Shown: one piece after another, positions 1 through 15,800 of the stretch
Layout: each line of letters opens with the position of its first letter
How positions within the stretch are numbered: the first letter of the stretch is position 1
Source of the DNA: Paramecium octaurelia
Taxonomy: Eukaryota; Ciliophora; Oligohymenophorea; Peniculida; Parameciidae
Direction of reading: 5' to 3'
Assembly: GCA_905182995.1 (NCBI GenBank)
Contig: CAJJDP010000094.1
Coordinates: 1 to 64,000 of the forward strand
Length of the DNA stretch: 64,000 nucleotides
Made by a program: the position numbers and the translations under genes
Notes under the pieces: model-generated
Told to the model about the DNA's origin: nothing
What the model saw: the letters and a program-made list of their open reading frames with translations, nothing else
Databases searched by the model: none

Positions 1-1
1 C

Positions 2-262
2 AAAAGCAATGGAGTTCCTAAAAATTATATGGATAAAATTAAACGAATGAAAATGGGCAAATCCAATAAGAAGTGTAGCATATGTTGCAATGAGTTCCAG
101 AAAGGTAAAGAGTATTTAATATATTAAGAGGAGTAGATTTTATAGCTCCCTTGTAAACATATATTTCACGAAAATTGTTGTAAATCTTGGCTATCCAATA
201 GCCGTAAGTGTCCAAATTGTAGATCAGATATAGTAGAGCTGATAAAGAAGGAAGCACAATGA
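2..262 (+). CDS. RING-H2 finger protein, C-terminal part (5' end outside window)
   Basis: The frame is open from the first bases of the window to TGA at 260-262, giving 86 residues of the C-terminus. It shows a RING-H2 pattern: a C-x2-C pair (KCSICC), then PCKHIFHENC supplying C-x-H-x2-H-x2-C, and finally KCPNC. The stretch between the first and second pairs is only continuous when TAA and TAG are read as glutamine. RING-H2 domains bind two zinc ions and usually recruit an E2 enzyme, so this is probably a ubiquitin ligase; its substrate is unknown. The N-terminus and any membrane segments are missing from the window. Confidence 0.85.
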
Positions 263-336
263 GATAACCATCACAAATTCATGGTATAAAAAATATTTAT
301 TTATTTTCATAATTATATAATATTACATTATCAAAG

Positions 337-1934
337 ATGAGTTATATGGAAATATTATCCATGCAAAAGAGTTTCCTTGATAAAAATGGGTATTTAAAGA
401 TTATATTCCCTTAGAATCAGTTTAGACGATTATAGAAATACATTTATTCGTAAAACATACACTCTCCTACTCTTGGAATATATTGTAAAAATAATTCTTA
501 AATCTTAGTGTTTTTGTGGTGTTTCACTTTTAGGAAAATATATATATTAATATGAAAAATAATGGATCTTTTGGGGCCTAATCATAATTTGCTAACTATG
601 TCATTTTTATTTTGAATACAGTGCTTCTCTGGCTGACAATTAAAATAAAAAAATTTGGAATACATTAGCAAGTGTAATTTACTTAAGTTGTGGGAGCTTT
701 GCATTTATTTTTATTTGGACTCTTTTAGGAGTGAATTTTGAAGATTAATTATGGAGAATTTATTTGTAAATTGGAGGTGTAATTTTAATACTTAATTTTT
801 ATTCAAATATGACAAACACTCATTTTTAAGGAGAAGGTATTGAATATCATATATATATCTATTATTAGAATGCTGGTTGATTGTATTAATTACTCCAATT
901 TCAATTGAATTCATATTGAATATATTTGTAGGAATCTATTCACCATTATTTTAAACATTTGTGACTATGATTATTACATGGTTGAGTTCATATATGTTAT
1001 AAATCACTTAAAAATACAAATTATAAAAAGAAGTAATTTTTGATTTTTTAAAAAAAGTTCACCTTCGATGATATTTAAGTTTTATGTTGTATGTTATTAG
1101 GAGTTCAATTTCAACTATTAGTAGGCTTGACCAAATCAATAATAAAAAACCAAAATGGCTAGAATGATTTAAGTATTGGGAGTTATGAGATTAAGTTAAA
1201 ATACCTTAAATAGATATCGTCTATTTTTTCAATTATCATCCTTATTTTGCAAATTTCATTAATGTTTGGATGTGGATATTAACCTTAATGCTTTTCGCAT
1301 TTTTTAATTAAATACAACAGGGAAGATTATTCATTTTCTGCTTTATTTTGGGTGAGCTTAGCTTTTTCTCTTATATTATATCCATTGATTTTGATATTTC
1401 ATCGAAGAATTAATTATGTATATCTAAATTGATATCTAGATAATTAAATGGGTTTTAGTAATAATAGAACTTTTTTTCTATTCATTAATCCTTATTGGCA
1501 TTACAAGTTTTATGGTAATGCAAGAAGACAACACTACTGATGATTAAAGCAAAACTTAATTAAGGGAATATTTATTATGCATTGCTCTAAGTATGTTCAC
1601 AGGTATTGGTATTGGATTTGAAGCATATTCATTTATCAAAAAGGAAAATATTGAAAATAAAAAGGCATTTCTTTTCATGATGATTTGTCCAATTATCATA
1701 TTTATAAGTTAGATCTAATTTGCTATTATGCAATTCTAAGCTATAGTTATAACCTATTTAATCGGAATATCATGCGTTTTTGTTGCATACGCTATAGTAG
1801 TGTTATTAGAATTAAATTGGTAATTGCATAAAGACAGCATAGACCTAAATGCAAAAGAATACTAATTGGGAGCTATGCTTATATATTAACCAATTTAGAC
1901 AATAATTGCAAGAATATGTACATTATTTATATGA
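337..1934 (+). CDS. Multi-pass membrane protein of unknown function
   Basis: ATG at 337 and TGA at 1932-1934, with five inferred introns of 26, 23, 32, 25 and 22 nt, giving 489 codons. The product has a hydrophilic N-terminus of about 75 residues followed by about nine or ten hydrophobic segments, for example YVIFILNTVLLWL, FAFIFIWTLLGV, IFSIIILILQISL and LFFYSLILIGI, with short polar loops. I do not recognise a family. No catalytic motif is visible. The gene lies 74 bp downstream of the RING gene and runs toward the coiled-coil gene, whose stop is 48 bp away. The splice pattern is inferred from frame changes and the GT/AG rule; the first intron begins GTG rather than the usual GTA. Confidence 0.75.
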
Positions 1935-1982
1935 TTGTATATTTAGAAAATCTATTTCATATGTTTATATCTTAAATTCATA

Positions 1983-3500
1983 TCATTCTTATTCTTCTTC
2001 ATAATCTTCTTTATTATCTTTCTGTTCTGATTAATGCTCATTTTCTTACTGTTCCTACTCTTACTCTTATTCTTACTCCTATTCTTGATTAAATTCTTCT
2101 TCATAATTCTCATCCTCATAATTTTCCTCAACTTCTTCATGTTCTTGTTAAGGTGGCTATTCTTTTTCATTTTCTTATTTTAGACTTTTTTGTTTTTCTA
2201 ATTACTCATCTTTTTTTGAAATATCTTTTGAATCATTTACAGTTTCTATCTTTTTCTATTCTTATTATTCCTTTGTATCTTTTTACTAAGTATTGCTATT
2301 TTTTTGATTGTTTGACCTATTCGTGTCTGTCATTTTCGTTATTGTGCCAAAATCTTTCTATTTTCCGGTTTAAGTTGAACTCAAAAATTTTGTTCTATTA
2401 CTAGTATGATTATGACCTTGGGATTCAAAATGAGATTGACTTGTTTATTTAAATTATTGAATCCCTGTTTTCTAAACTTGATATTCATGTTGTTAATTCA
2501 GTGGAAGCTAATTTCTAGATTAATACAGTCTTTCCATATATTTTTATTGTTCTTAATAGCTAGGTTTTTCAATGCAAGGAAAGAAGTTATCGCTGCCACC
2601 ATAAGATTTTTCTCTACTATTAAATTTAACATTACTTATTGATTTTAATTTTAAGAATTGCAGGAATTTGAGCATAAGGACTTTCTAATTATTTCTTTGT
2701 TAATTTTGGCACACTATATGATTTGATAGAGGAGGAGATAGTAGTCAATGAATTGTTATAAAATTTTATACTGAGGCTTTAAGCTTAACTTAAGTCTTAT
2801 TTTAAATTCTAAGCAATTGATTATGAATTGTGTAATTTGCTAACTTGTTTAAAAGACAAAATTACCTTAATAATTATTATTCTTCGTCTTATAGTTTTTG
2901 ATAATATTATTATTATTAATCTAACTTTGAAGATAATTAAGCTTTATATTATAATTATTCTGCTCTTATTTTTTCAATTTTTTCGTTCTTCTTATATTCT
3001 AGATCTTACTTCATTTAGAATTCCCATTCTGAAATCTAAAATAAACTCTTATTCAAAAATTACTTTGTTAAATTACTATTGCTTATTATATAACTCCTGA
3101 TCTTTTAATTTTTTGAGTTGATATTAAAGAATCTGTGAGTTTTGTTTTTATGTAAGTGTTCTCAATAGTTTATCATCTGATAATTATTATTTTATTTTCA
3201 TTGTTTCATCAACTTATGATTGCTTCATTAAACGAATACGATTATAATTCGCATCTTTGAGGCTTTGAGATTATTCAAGTTATTTTAATAACTAAAATTA
3301 CTAATAATATTTACATCTCTCTGATCTTAATATGTGCTTTCCTTAGTTTCCAATATTTTGTTAACTTTCTATTATATTATATGATTATTCGATTCTTGTA
3401 ATTTTAACTATTATTTTAACTAAACCAGTCTATTTTCTAATTAAGAAAGCTCTTGATTCTTCGATTACAATGCCTTAATTTATTGAGCTAAAGATTCCAT
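1983..3500 (-). CDS. Coiled-coil protein with acidic Glu/Gln tail
   Basis: Start codon at 3500-3498, stop at 1985-1983, with four inferred introns (23, 19, 26, 19 nt), giving 476 residues. Roughly residues 1-230 are charged and Gln-rich with heptad-like spacing, typical of a coiled coil. The middle is polar and probably disordered. The last 60 residues are strongly acidic with repeated Glu-Gln pairs (EQEQEQEQEQ). Many of the glutamines are TAA or TAG, so the gene is invisible under the standard code. No enzyme motif is seen. It follows the kinase upstream on the same strand after 89 bp. A structural or cytoskeletal role is only a guess. Confidence 0.75.
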
Positions 3501-3589
3501 GATTTAAGGCCAAATTCGCTTATAATAAATTGAATATAATAAATAATTATCTAAAAGAAATGATTTACAAATGAACAGTATAATGTATA

Positions 3590-4985
3590 TCAGATAATTT
3601 TCACAGGAGTGTTTCTTTCATTACTCATTTATAAAAATGAAAATCTTTTTTCTAATCCAATTTTTGTTGGAGAATGGATTAAATCCTACATAACTAAAGT
3701 ATTATCATCTTCGTATTTTATCACATTCATGCTGAATATTCCAACAGCATTTAATTTCTAATTAGTAAAATATGGATGATTTAGTAAATCTTTGGCAAAA
3801 GGGCGATGATCAGGATTAGTCTTCAGCATTTTAAATCTTATAATTTTGATTATTCTTACAATAGATCTTTTTACTCAATTGTTAATATATCGTATCTCTT
3901 ATCATCTGGATTAATATTGCATTCTTTATTTAATTTAAGTAATTCCAAATGTCCTTTACCAGGAAATACTCCCTCTCCTAGTAAAAGTAAATGAAAAATT
4001 GCTCCACAACTAAAGATATCGCAGATTCTACTATATTCTTTATCTTTTTCAACTAAATTGGCAACTTTACTCTAATTAAAACATAGAAATTACTTTCTGG
4101 AGCAACATATCCCGGAGTACCACATTTAGGATAAAGATAAGGAACATCAGATTATATTGTAGCAAGGCCAAAATCACCTATCTTTAATGTTGTAAAATCT
4201 TATGGTTTCTAAAAGAGTATGTTTTCAGGTTTTAAATCTCTATGCATGACTCCTTTGCTATGAATATACTCAACGGCTAACAAAAGGTGATGCAAAATCT
4301 AAAAATACTTTTAAATAATTACAATTTTAACTTCTGAATCTTCTAGAATTAAATTCCGTTTTGTTAATTCTGCTTACAAATTTTCCCCAGAACACAAATC
4401 CAATACTAAGTTTATACTATTTTCACCATCATAAACCTCATGTAAATTCACTATTTAAGCATGTGGACTTAAAATTCTCATAATTTCTATCTCATTCATC
4501 ACTGCCTTTAATCCTTTATCAATTTTATCAAGTTTTTTTTTCTCTATACACTTTCCCGCATATTGCTATCCAGTGAAAATATTTTTCAATTGAAATACTA
4601 CAGCATAACTACCCTCTCCCAATACCTGCTAAGTTTCATATTCATCTTCAAGGGAACTTTGTTAAACAAATTTCTGTAATATCTTTTTTAAAGCTATTAA
4701 CATCTCAAAGTCTGCATAATATTTCAATAATTCTTTATTAGTCTCTAAAGTAAAGCTTTTAAGAAAGGTTTTGAAGGTTTTTGAATTAATTGAATAGTTC
4801 CACTTTACTCTATTTAAATTTTCAAACATTATCACTCTTGCAGGATCACCTTTATTTTAGTTCCTATTTATTATCAAGCGATCCTCAAACACATATATAA
4901 ATCTATTCTCTTTTCCTATGAATTATTTTTTCTTAGTTTTGCATTAAAAGAGACATTATTCATAATCTATGCTCTGTTATTTCAT
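3590..4985 (-). CDS. CAMK-group Ser/Thr protein kinase with N-terminal PH-like domain
   Basis: 439 residues after removing three introns (24, 29, 23 nt). Residues about 15-110 resemble a PH fold (FIYVFEDRLI, then GDPARVIMFENLNRVKW). The kinase domain starts near residue 125 with GEGSYAVVFQL, the ATP-anchoring lysine lies in YAGKCI, and the catalytic loop is MHRDLKPENIL. DFGLA and GTPGYVAPE complete the activation segment, so all key residues are present and it should be active. The sequence style is that of the calcium/calmodulin-dependent kinase group, though no calmodulin site is evident. The short tail after the kinase domain ends NERNTPVKII. The 24-nt intron before the helix EVKIILHHLLLAVEYIHSKG is in frame and has no stop. 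Confidence 0.9.
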
Positions 4986-5174
4986 AATATTAATACTCAA
5001 TGTTTGGATTATGATGAATTATAAATTAAATAATACAATTATCAATTACTTAATGTAAATATACCTAAAAATTATCGAATTGCATGTTGTAATGTATTAA
5101 AAGTTTTACATCTATTTTACGAACTTTGAATTATAATAAATTAGATTGATATAATTAAATGTGATTATAATTTT

Positions 5175-7828
5175 ATGATAAAATTTAGATTTTGTAAATT
5201 TGCTTAAATCAATAACATTACATCACTTAAAAGTAGAATAGGAGGCAGTTCAAAAACACCAGAGTATGATTTATATCGCTCTTATTATAATAAAACGATT
5301 GAAGATGTAAAAGAATAACCAGGTGTGACAATTGTCAGAAATATAAATGATGCAAAAAGAGTCATTGATATATTAAATAAATATAAAAAACAGCCTCATG
5401 CATGGGATACAGAAACTATAGATATCGATGTAAAGAGTGAGACTCCAATTAATAGAGGAAAATTAATTTGTGCTAGTGCATTTGCAGGTCCTGAAGTTAA
5501 TTTTGGGAATGGTCCTAGGTTGTTTATAGATAATTTTGCTTAGAATAGTGATTTAATTATGCTGTTTAAAGAATATTTTGAAGATGAAAAGATATTAAAA
5601 ATATGGCATAATTATGGTTTTGATAAACACATCTTTGGCAATCATGGAATTAATGTTAGAGGATTTTTTGGAGATACTATGCATATGGCCAGACTATTAG
5701 ATCCATCCAAATAGCCTTAAGAATATAGTTTAGCCAAATTATCATTAGCCTACGAAGAAGAAATTAGACTAGTTAAAACCAAAAGAATGGAATGTTTATT
5801 GGCAAAACCCAACTTAACAGATGAAGAAAGAAGTAGCCTCTAATTATTTGGAGATCATCTACTTGATGTCAATCTCAAAACTAGTATGAAATAGATCTTT
5901 GGACAAAATAAGGAATTAAAAAATGGTTAAGTTAGTAAATTAAAAGTATACCCTAAGATATTATAAATGCATTGTCTCCCTCAGTATATTAATTAATGGA
6001 TTGAATATTCTACTCTGGATTCAGAAATAACATATTTTTTATGTCTCACTTTAAAAGACTTATTGAACAAAACAAAAATATTTTATAACTTAAAATCCAC
6101 AGATTCTGATTATCAGACAAAAAAAAATGAATTTGGAATTAATAATTTAGGTGATATCTACAGTAAATATTGGAATTCTTTAGGAGAAATATTAACAGAG
6201 TTAGAGCGGGAAGGTATGCAAGTTGATATGGACCACGTAAAAAATATTAAGATAAAAGCTGAAGAAGATATGAAATAATATGAATAAAACTTTATTAAAT
6301 GGGTATAAACTACTTAAGAAGGAGATGTGTCTTAATTCAATTGTAGTAGTACTTAACAACTATAATAATTATTCTTTGCCCCATGTAAGAAATAGTAAGT
6401 GAAAAAGACACCTTAAACAATGAAAGAAGAAGAAGAAGAGGATGAATATCTTTCAGATGGAAGGAAAAAATCTATAAGGAAAGAAGTTGAAGACTTACCT
6501 GAAGTAAAAGGATTTTAGATTGATAATATACATTAAATTGTTAAAGAAAATTAGAGAACTCCTCTAAAATATACTGAAATGCTTATAAAAGGTTTAGGAA
6601 TAGAACCTTTAAGTTATACTCCTAGTGGAATGCCATAAGCTGATTATAATGCCTTGAAGTAATTAGCAGGAGATGTAGAGAAGTAGCAATATGGATTAAT
6701 ATATCATCACTTTGTTGGTAAAGGGGAGCCTTAAAAAGGCATTGATGCATGCATAGCAATAAATGATTTATTGGAATTAAAGAGCATAGAAGTTTTATTG
6801 CATACTTTTATTATCCCATTAATTGAATTAACTGATCCATCAGGTCGTATTCATACCAGTATTAATATAAATACAGAAACTGGAAGATTAAGTTCTAGAA
6901 ATCCAAATTTATTAAATTAGCCTGCATTAGAGAAGGATAGATATAAAATAAGAAAATCCTTTATAGCTAAAAAGGGAAACAAACTAATAGTGGCTGATTA
7001 TGGTTAATTGGAATTGAGAGTATTAGCACACATGACTAAATGTAAAGCTATGATTGATGCTTTTTTAAAAGGAGGAGATTTTCATTCTCGAACTGTCATT
7101 GTATGAAATTATTATAAATCTTTTAAGACCATGTTTCCACATATCTAAGAAGAAATAGATAAAGGAGAATTATTAATTGAATGGGACAAATCTAAAGGAA
7201 AAGCACCAGCTCCATTAGTAAAAGACAAATATGCAGCTGAAAGAAGAAAGGCTAAAGTTTTGAATTTTTCAATCGCTTATGGTAAAACTGCAACTGGATT
7301 TGCAAAAGATTGGTAATGTGAAGTGAAGGAAGCATAAAAAACTATAGATGCTTGGTTTGCTTAAAGAAAAGAAGTGGTATTATATTTGGTTTAGTTAGGA
7401 ATAATGGTAATATAATGTGAGAATGATTGCAAAAAATTAATTTTTCACTTAAACTTTACTAGGAAGATATAGATACTTGGAAAAATATTTTTAATAATAA
7501 ACTAGATCTTATATCAATCATGGATTAAGAGCAGCGATAAATACTCCTATTTAGGGAGGAGCTGCAGATATTGTAATTGCAGCTATGGTCAAAATATATA
7601 AAAATTAATCATTGAAAGATTTGGGTTACAAATTACTTTTGCAAGTTCATGATGAATTGATTCTCGTAATTTAATAGTTTAAAATATTTATAGGAAGGTC
7701 CAGAAGAAAATGCTTAGGAAGCTTTGAAGATTGTAAAAGAGTTAATGGAAAATCCTTTTGAAATTTAGCTAGAATTACCATTAGAAGTTGATGCTAAAAT
7801 AGGAAATAATTGGTATGAATGCAAATGA
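5175..7828 (+). CDS. Family A DNA polymerase, plant-and-protist organellar type (mitochondrial)
   Basis: 858 residues after removing introns of 27 (7101-7127), 22 and 28 nt. The first 25 residues are basic and lack acids (MIKFRFCKFAQINN), as in a mitochondrial presequence. A 3'-5' exonuclease follows: DTET (Exo I), HNYGFDKH (Exo II) and YSTLDSE (Exo III). An acidic, low-complexity linker separates it from the polymerase part. There motif A is DYGQLELR (about 6997-7020), motif B is RRKAKVLNFSIAYGKT and motif C is QVHDELI. These identify the plant and protist organellar polymerase (POP) family, which replicates mitochondrial DNA. Position 3 of motif A is Gly where DYSQIELR is usual. The exonuclease and polymerase residues are intact. 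Confidence 0.93.
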
Positions 7829-7964
7829 AATTTATTGTGTATTTTAAATCAACATTTTTTGTTTAACAATAGTTCAATTTTGTATGATGACTAATACAAT
7901 AAAAATTATTGATATCTAATTTGATGATTAAATATTATGTAATATTAAATTTTCAGAAGAATAA

Positions 7965-10051
<2,087 letters not shown>

Positions 10052-10062
10052 TTATCTATAAT

Positions 10063-10979
10063 TCACAAATTCTAAATTTTTTATGTTATCTGATTGATTT
10101 ATTTATCATAATTTTTTTGTTTTTAATCATTCATTCTCTTTTAAATATCTACAAGAGTAATGTTCATATATTCCTGCTTAGCAGTGGCAATAACTTCATT
10201 AATTTTTTCAAAACCTTATCCAGTTAATGATGAAACTTCTAATACTGTAAAGTTATTATAAAACTCTTCTAAAGTCAAAACCATTTATTTGCTCAAAGTA
10301 GATAAATAAGTATCCTTATTCTTTAAAGCTTCTGTAAATGAATCATAATTTCTCAACCATTCTAATGGTTATTTTGAATCAGCCACATCACACTTATTAA
10401 AAACAATAACCATAGGCAATTTAAATTTGTAGAATATACTGCAACTAAATAATAAATTGCTCATAAAACTATTAGGGTTTTAACATCTTGCAATATCAAT
10501 AACATAAAATATTATTGTAGGCATAGACATAGATAATGTTTATGATATTAAATTGCCAGATGCTGACCAAGTAAAAACTTCGATTTGTCCAGGAGTATCA
10601 ATAATTTATATATTGGAGTCTGACTTTTCTATTTTTTCAATTAATTAGTTTAATTGAAGGGAGTAAAGATTGAGTGCTGTCATGATTGCTCCATTAGGAC
10701 CAAGTTTATTTCTAGAAATGATGATAAGGGATAACTTACTTTGTCATCAATTCTTTATAATTAATTGATTTACGAATATCTTCTTCAGGTTCATAGGGTA
10801 ATGAATAAACAGCAGGATCAAGATTAATTAAAGTATGTTTTTCATTTTTTAATTGTTTGCTTAATTGCTAATAATATTGATTGATTCCTAACCTAAACGA
10901 AAGTTGTTTTGCCAGTGCCTGCCATTCCAATTATAAGTATGGCGACCTTATTTTCCTTTATTTAAAATTCAATGTCCAT
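10063..10979 (-). CDS. GPN1: GPN-loop GTPase 1
   Basis: 287 residues after two introns (25 and 28 nt). The P-loop is GMAGTGKTTFV, followed by NLDPAV, the family-defining GPN loop in KLGPNGAIMTALNLYSL, the Walker B-like DTPGQIE and the guanine-specificity motif NKCDVAD. GPN1 (XAB1/Npa3) is a cytoplasmic GTPase needed for assembly and nuclear import of RNA polymerase II. Length and motif order match the family, though the acidic C-terminal extension of animal GPN1 is short here. Its start codon is only 7 bp from that of the divergent PCMT gene. Confidence 0.93.
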
Positions 10980-10986
10980 TAATTAA
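10980..10986. promoter_or_regulatory. 7-bp divergent start-to-start gap
   Basis: Only seven bases separate the GPN1 and PCMT initiation codons, so promoter and 5' leader elements of each gene must overlap the coding region of the other or be extremely short. No TATA-like element can be separated from the general AT richness. Confidence 0.6.
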
Positions 10987-11702
10987 ATGAATAATAAACT
11001 AGAAAAATTAGTGCAAAATTTGTTCAAAGAAGGTGTTATTAAATCTGAAATTGTTAAATAAGTTTTATTATCTGTAGATCGAAAATAATTTGTTGATGAG
11101 TCCGATAAAATATAAGCCTATGAAGATTACCCATTATAAATAGGCTATAATGCAACAATATCTGCTCCTCATATGCATGCTTACTCTTTAGTATTGTATT
11201 TAGTAATTAGGAATTACTTAAAGATCATTTATAAAATGGAGTAAGAGCTCTTGACATTGGTTCTGGTAGTGGATATTTATGTGCAGCAATGAAGTTAATG
11301 ATGAAATCATAATAATCAAAAGTAATTGGCGTTGAACATGTTCCAGAATTGGTTGAAAAATCAATAAAAAATTTAAGCTAGTAAATTACAATAATAATAG
11401 ATAGAGCTTACAATCAATAGTTAATAGATAAGCAAATATAAATTATAAAAGGAGATGGACGATTAGGGTTTGAGTAAGAAGGCCCCTATTAAGCTATTCA
11501 TGTAGGTGCTGCAGCTGAAACAATACCACAAAAACTTTTAGAATAATTGGATAAAGGAGGTCGTATGGTAATTCCTGTTGGTAAGGGAAACCAAGTGTTT
11601 TAAGTAATTGATAAGGATCAAAATGGGAAAATTAATATTTAAAATGTTTTAGGAGTGAGATATGTTCCTTTGACAGATTTAAATAAGCAACTAAATAATT
11701 GA
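10987..11702 (+). CDS. PCMT1: Protein-L-isoaspartate O-methyltransferase
   Basis: 231 residues with one 20-nt intron (11191-11210). The family signature TISAPHMHAYSLELL is intact after splicing, followed by the SAM-binding motif LDIGSGSGYLCAA, then GVEHVPELVE and GDGRLGFEQEGPY. The enzyme methylates L-isoaspartyl residues in damaged proteins, starting their repair; it is cytosolic. Length (about 227 in animals) and motif order are normal. The start chosen aligns with the N-terminus of known enzymes, so the tiny gap to GPN1 is not an artefact of a wrong start. Confidence 0.95.
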
Positions 11703-11807
11703 TAGATTGATTTATTTTATCAAATATCGATTATAAAGAATTCTAAATAATATTCAATTTACAAATATTACAAACACAATTTAAAACTTATTATACAATT
11801 AATTATT

Positions 11808-12824
<1,017 letters not shown>

Positions 12825-12852
12825 TATATTTTACAAAATATAATAAGTTTTA

Positions 12853-15800
12853 TCATTTTTTATCATTTGGAGTCTCTTTTAAACTACCTAATTTAATATT
12901 ATATTTGTCTTTAAAAGATTTCTATATCTATTCAAACAATTTGATGGCTTTAATCTTACTTTCATATTTTAATTCATATTTAGTTGAGTTTGCTTAAAAC
13001 CAATTTTTTCTAACAGGAGTATGAAGCTTAAATTTAAGCAGTTTTTTCTTTTCATCATATTTTATTTATTTAATTTTATAAATCATAATTTTATCACAAT
13101 GTATAGATGAATGAGACTAAAAGTATAAAAATAAATTTTACCAAAACATAAACTATTCTCGAATCAGTTAAAACTATTTAAGCTTCTTATTTTTTCTTGT
13201 CTCCATCTGATATATTTAGTTGATCAAAAAATATAATACTTTCTCCATCAATAACTTTCAATTTGTATCTCCTTATAATATCTGTCCCTATGGCATGCTT
13301 AAAATTAAATGGGATTAATTGATTGTTATCTCCAAAAATTCTTGGTGGTCTGTATCGAGTGTCCATAATATGTTCTTCATATATTGCAGTATTTTTTATT
13401 CCTTCAATTATTGTAATCAATAGATCATAGATTCCTACTGTAGGTTTGATTATAATTCCCATGATTCCTTAGTAAATTCCCAACAAAAAGCCTAAAAATC
13501 CACCGTCATTTATTCCAGTGATTGGTCTTTCTAAAACTCCAATTATTGTTTGAAACAGAATTTTAGCAAAATTAGTGAATCCAATGATTAATCCTTCTCT
13601 AAAATTTTTAATTGCTCTATTTAATCTATTACTTCTCTCTGACATATATTTCTTATCTAAAGTCATTTAATCTAGAATTTTCATTATTGTTCCAATTATT
13701 GTATTAACTGTTTTATAAACCCCGGTTATCGAAGTGTGGATTAAAGTTACTGCTCCAGTAAAGAATTTTTCTCCCACCTTATAACCACTCTTTCCTGTGA
13801 CAAGAGCATATATGGGTTCATAAAACATATCAATAACACCTGTGCCTAAATTAGAAATTAGAGAAACTGGATTTCCAAATATTTCAAATGATCCTAACAA
13901 TTTATAAATTTGTGTTAAAAATTAACTAATAATATACTTTTATAAACATACCCTTTGTAATGCTTAGATATTCTGCCAATAATTTCATTACTTGATCCAA
14001 AGATATGTTAAGTCTTGAAAGCATTTAATCTAATTTTCGCACTGTCAATTGATGCTAATGTTAATCCCAGATCTGCTATGACTCCTATAGATGATGAATT
14101 CATAACGTGACCTGGCGATGATCTAAATAATGAAATCAAATATATACTTTAAAGTAAAACATATGTCGATTGGTTCTAGCATTAAATTTTTTAGATAAAT
14201 CTTACTAATACTATGTTATTTTATTTTCTTTAATTATTCTTCTTGTTTTTTTTATAGAGATCCTAATCCAAATTAACTGTTGCTTGATTATTATACATCA
14301 CTAAAATTACTATCCCATATGATGGCTGCTATTAAATTATAATACTATATTATTTAATCTAAAATTTAATGATCCAGTCTAATTTCTAAAGTATCTGTAA
14401 ACATTTATAGCGTATGAATATAAGAAATCTTAAATTTGGACTGGTTTTATTGTTAATCATTAGCTTAAACTTAGCTTGCTTAAGCATTTGGTTCATTCTT
14501 AACAACAACTCTACTTCCATTATTCACACTCGCATTTGACTTTTTTACTTATGATTGATCTTTTCTGTAAGTAGTCAATACAAAAAATGGTTATTGATTT
14601 CCAAATATTTTTTTTTTATTAGGGGCTAACAAAACAGGAAATTGTGAGTTTATTATTTAATTATTAATTATAATTAAATCTATAGATAGGTTTATGTGCT
14701 CTTTAATTTATTTTATTTACGGTTTTTCTGCTAATAAATTTGTGTTATCATCATCATCGTAATTTTATCTTAATTGAAGATCTTTCTAAACTTCTTCTAT
14801 CAAAATATATTCAGCTTATATGTTTTTAAAGCAGATTTATAATATTTCCTTTGGGGTTTCGTCAATAATAGATATACCTACACAATTACTTATTGAAATC
14901 TTATAGCAAGTAAATTATTAACGTTATGTGTCCTCTTCTTTTTCCTACTAAATTTCTGATCCTTCTTTTTGAGAATCAGCTCTATCATTTGATTTGTTCT
15001 AAAAAAATGTAACCACTTTAGTTTAATTCGATGGTTCAATTTTTAATTCCACCATTTCAGGTTTATCAATTAAAATTGCTCTCCATAAATATTCTACCCA
15101 TTAATTTGCTTCATCAACTGTCTTAGTTTAGAAATGTAAATTTTTGGATAGCATTTTCTCTGGGTTAATTTTTAATACAAATTCATTATCCTTGCTTTCA
15201 TCTACTTTTGCTCCTTATAAATAATATGATTCATGTTATTTCTTATCTGAAGAATAAACATTAAATTTTTATTTCAATACATTGAGAGTACAATAATAGA
15301 CTCTTGGTTTATCCAAATCTTTTATAAATATATTTCCTTATTTATAAAGATATTTCTTATTCACTAATTTTTTTCGTTTTTATGACTAACCAGGTAATGT
15401 GAGTGGTTAAAAGTTTTGAATCTTATCTATTTCATATTTTTCTGTCTAACCCTCTATTTCAACTTCTAACACATGTTCCTTGTCATCAATCCAATGATCC
15501 CAAGTAAAAGCTACTCTTTCTCCAGGTTATAAATAAGTAACTTCATTTCCTCCAGCAGAAAATTATATTAACTCCTAATCTTGAGAACCAACTGGATTTG
15601 ATGCTATTACTTGATGAATGCCTCTATTGATTTCGTTATTTTGCATAATTGGATTAGCTTAATTTAATCGATATTTTTATGCTTAACTGGAGGGTTGTTG
15701 TTTGTAAGTAATTTCATATTTTGTTAAATTTTCTATATAATAAGGAGGAATTATCGGATCTTCTAATATAAATCTTATTAATAAGATTAAATCATCCATT

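Noticed and set aside
1952..2170. Basic Lys/Arg/Asn-rich ORF on the minus strand
   Set aside because: It is an out-of-frame shadow of the acidic Glu/Gln tail of the coiled-coil gene at 1983-3500, which is open only with TAA/TAG as Gln.
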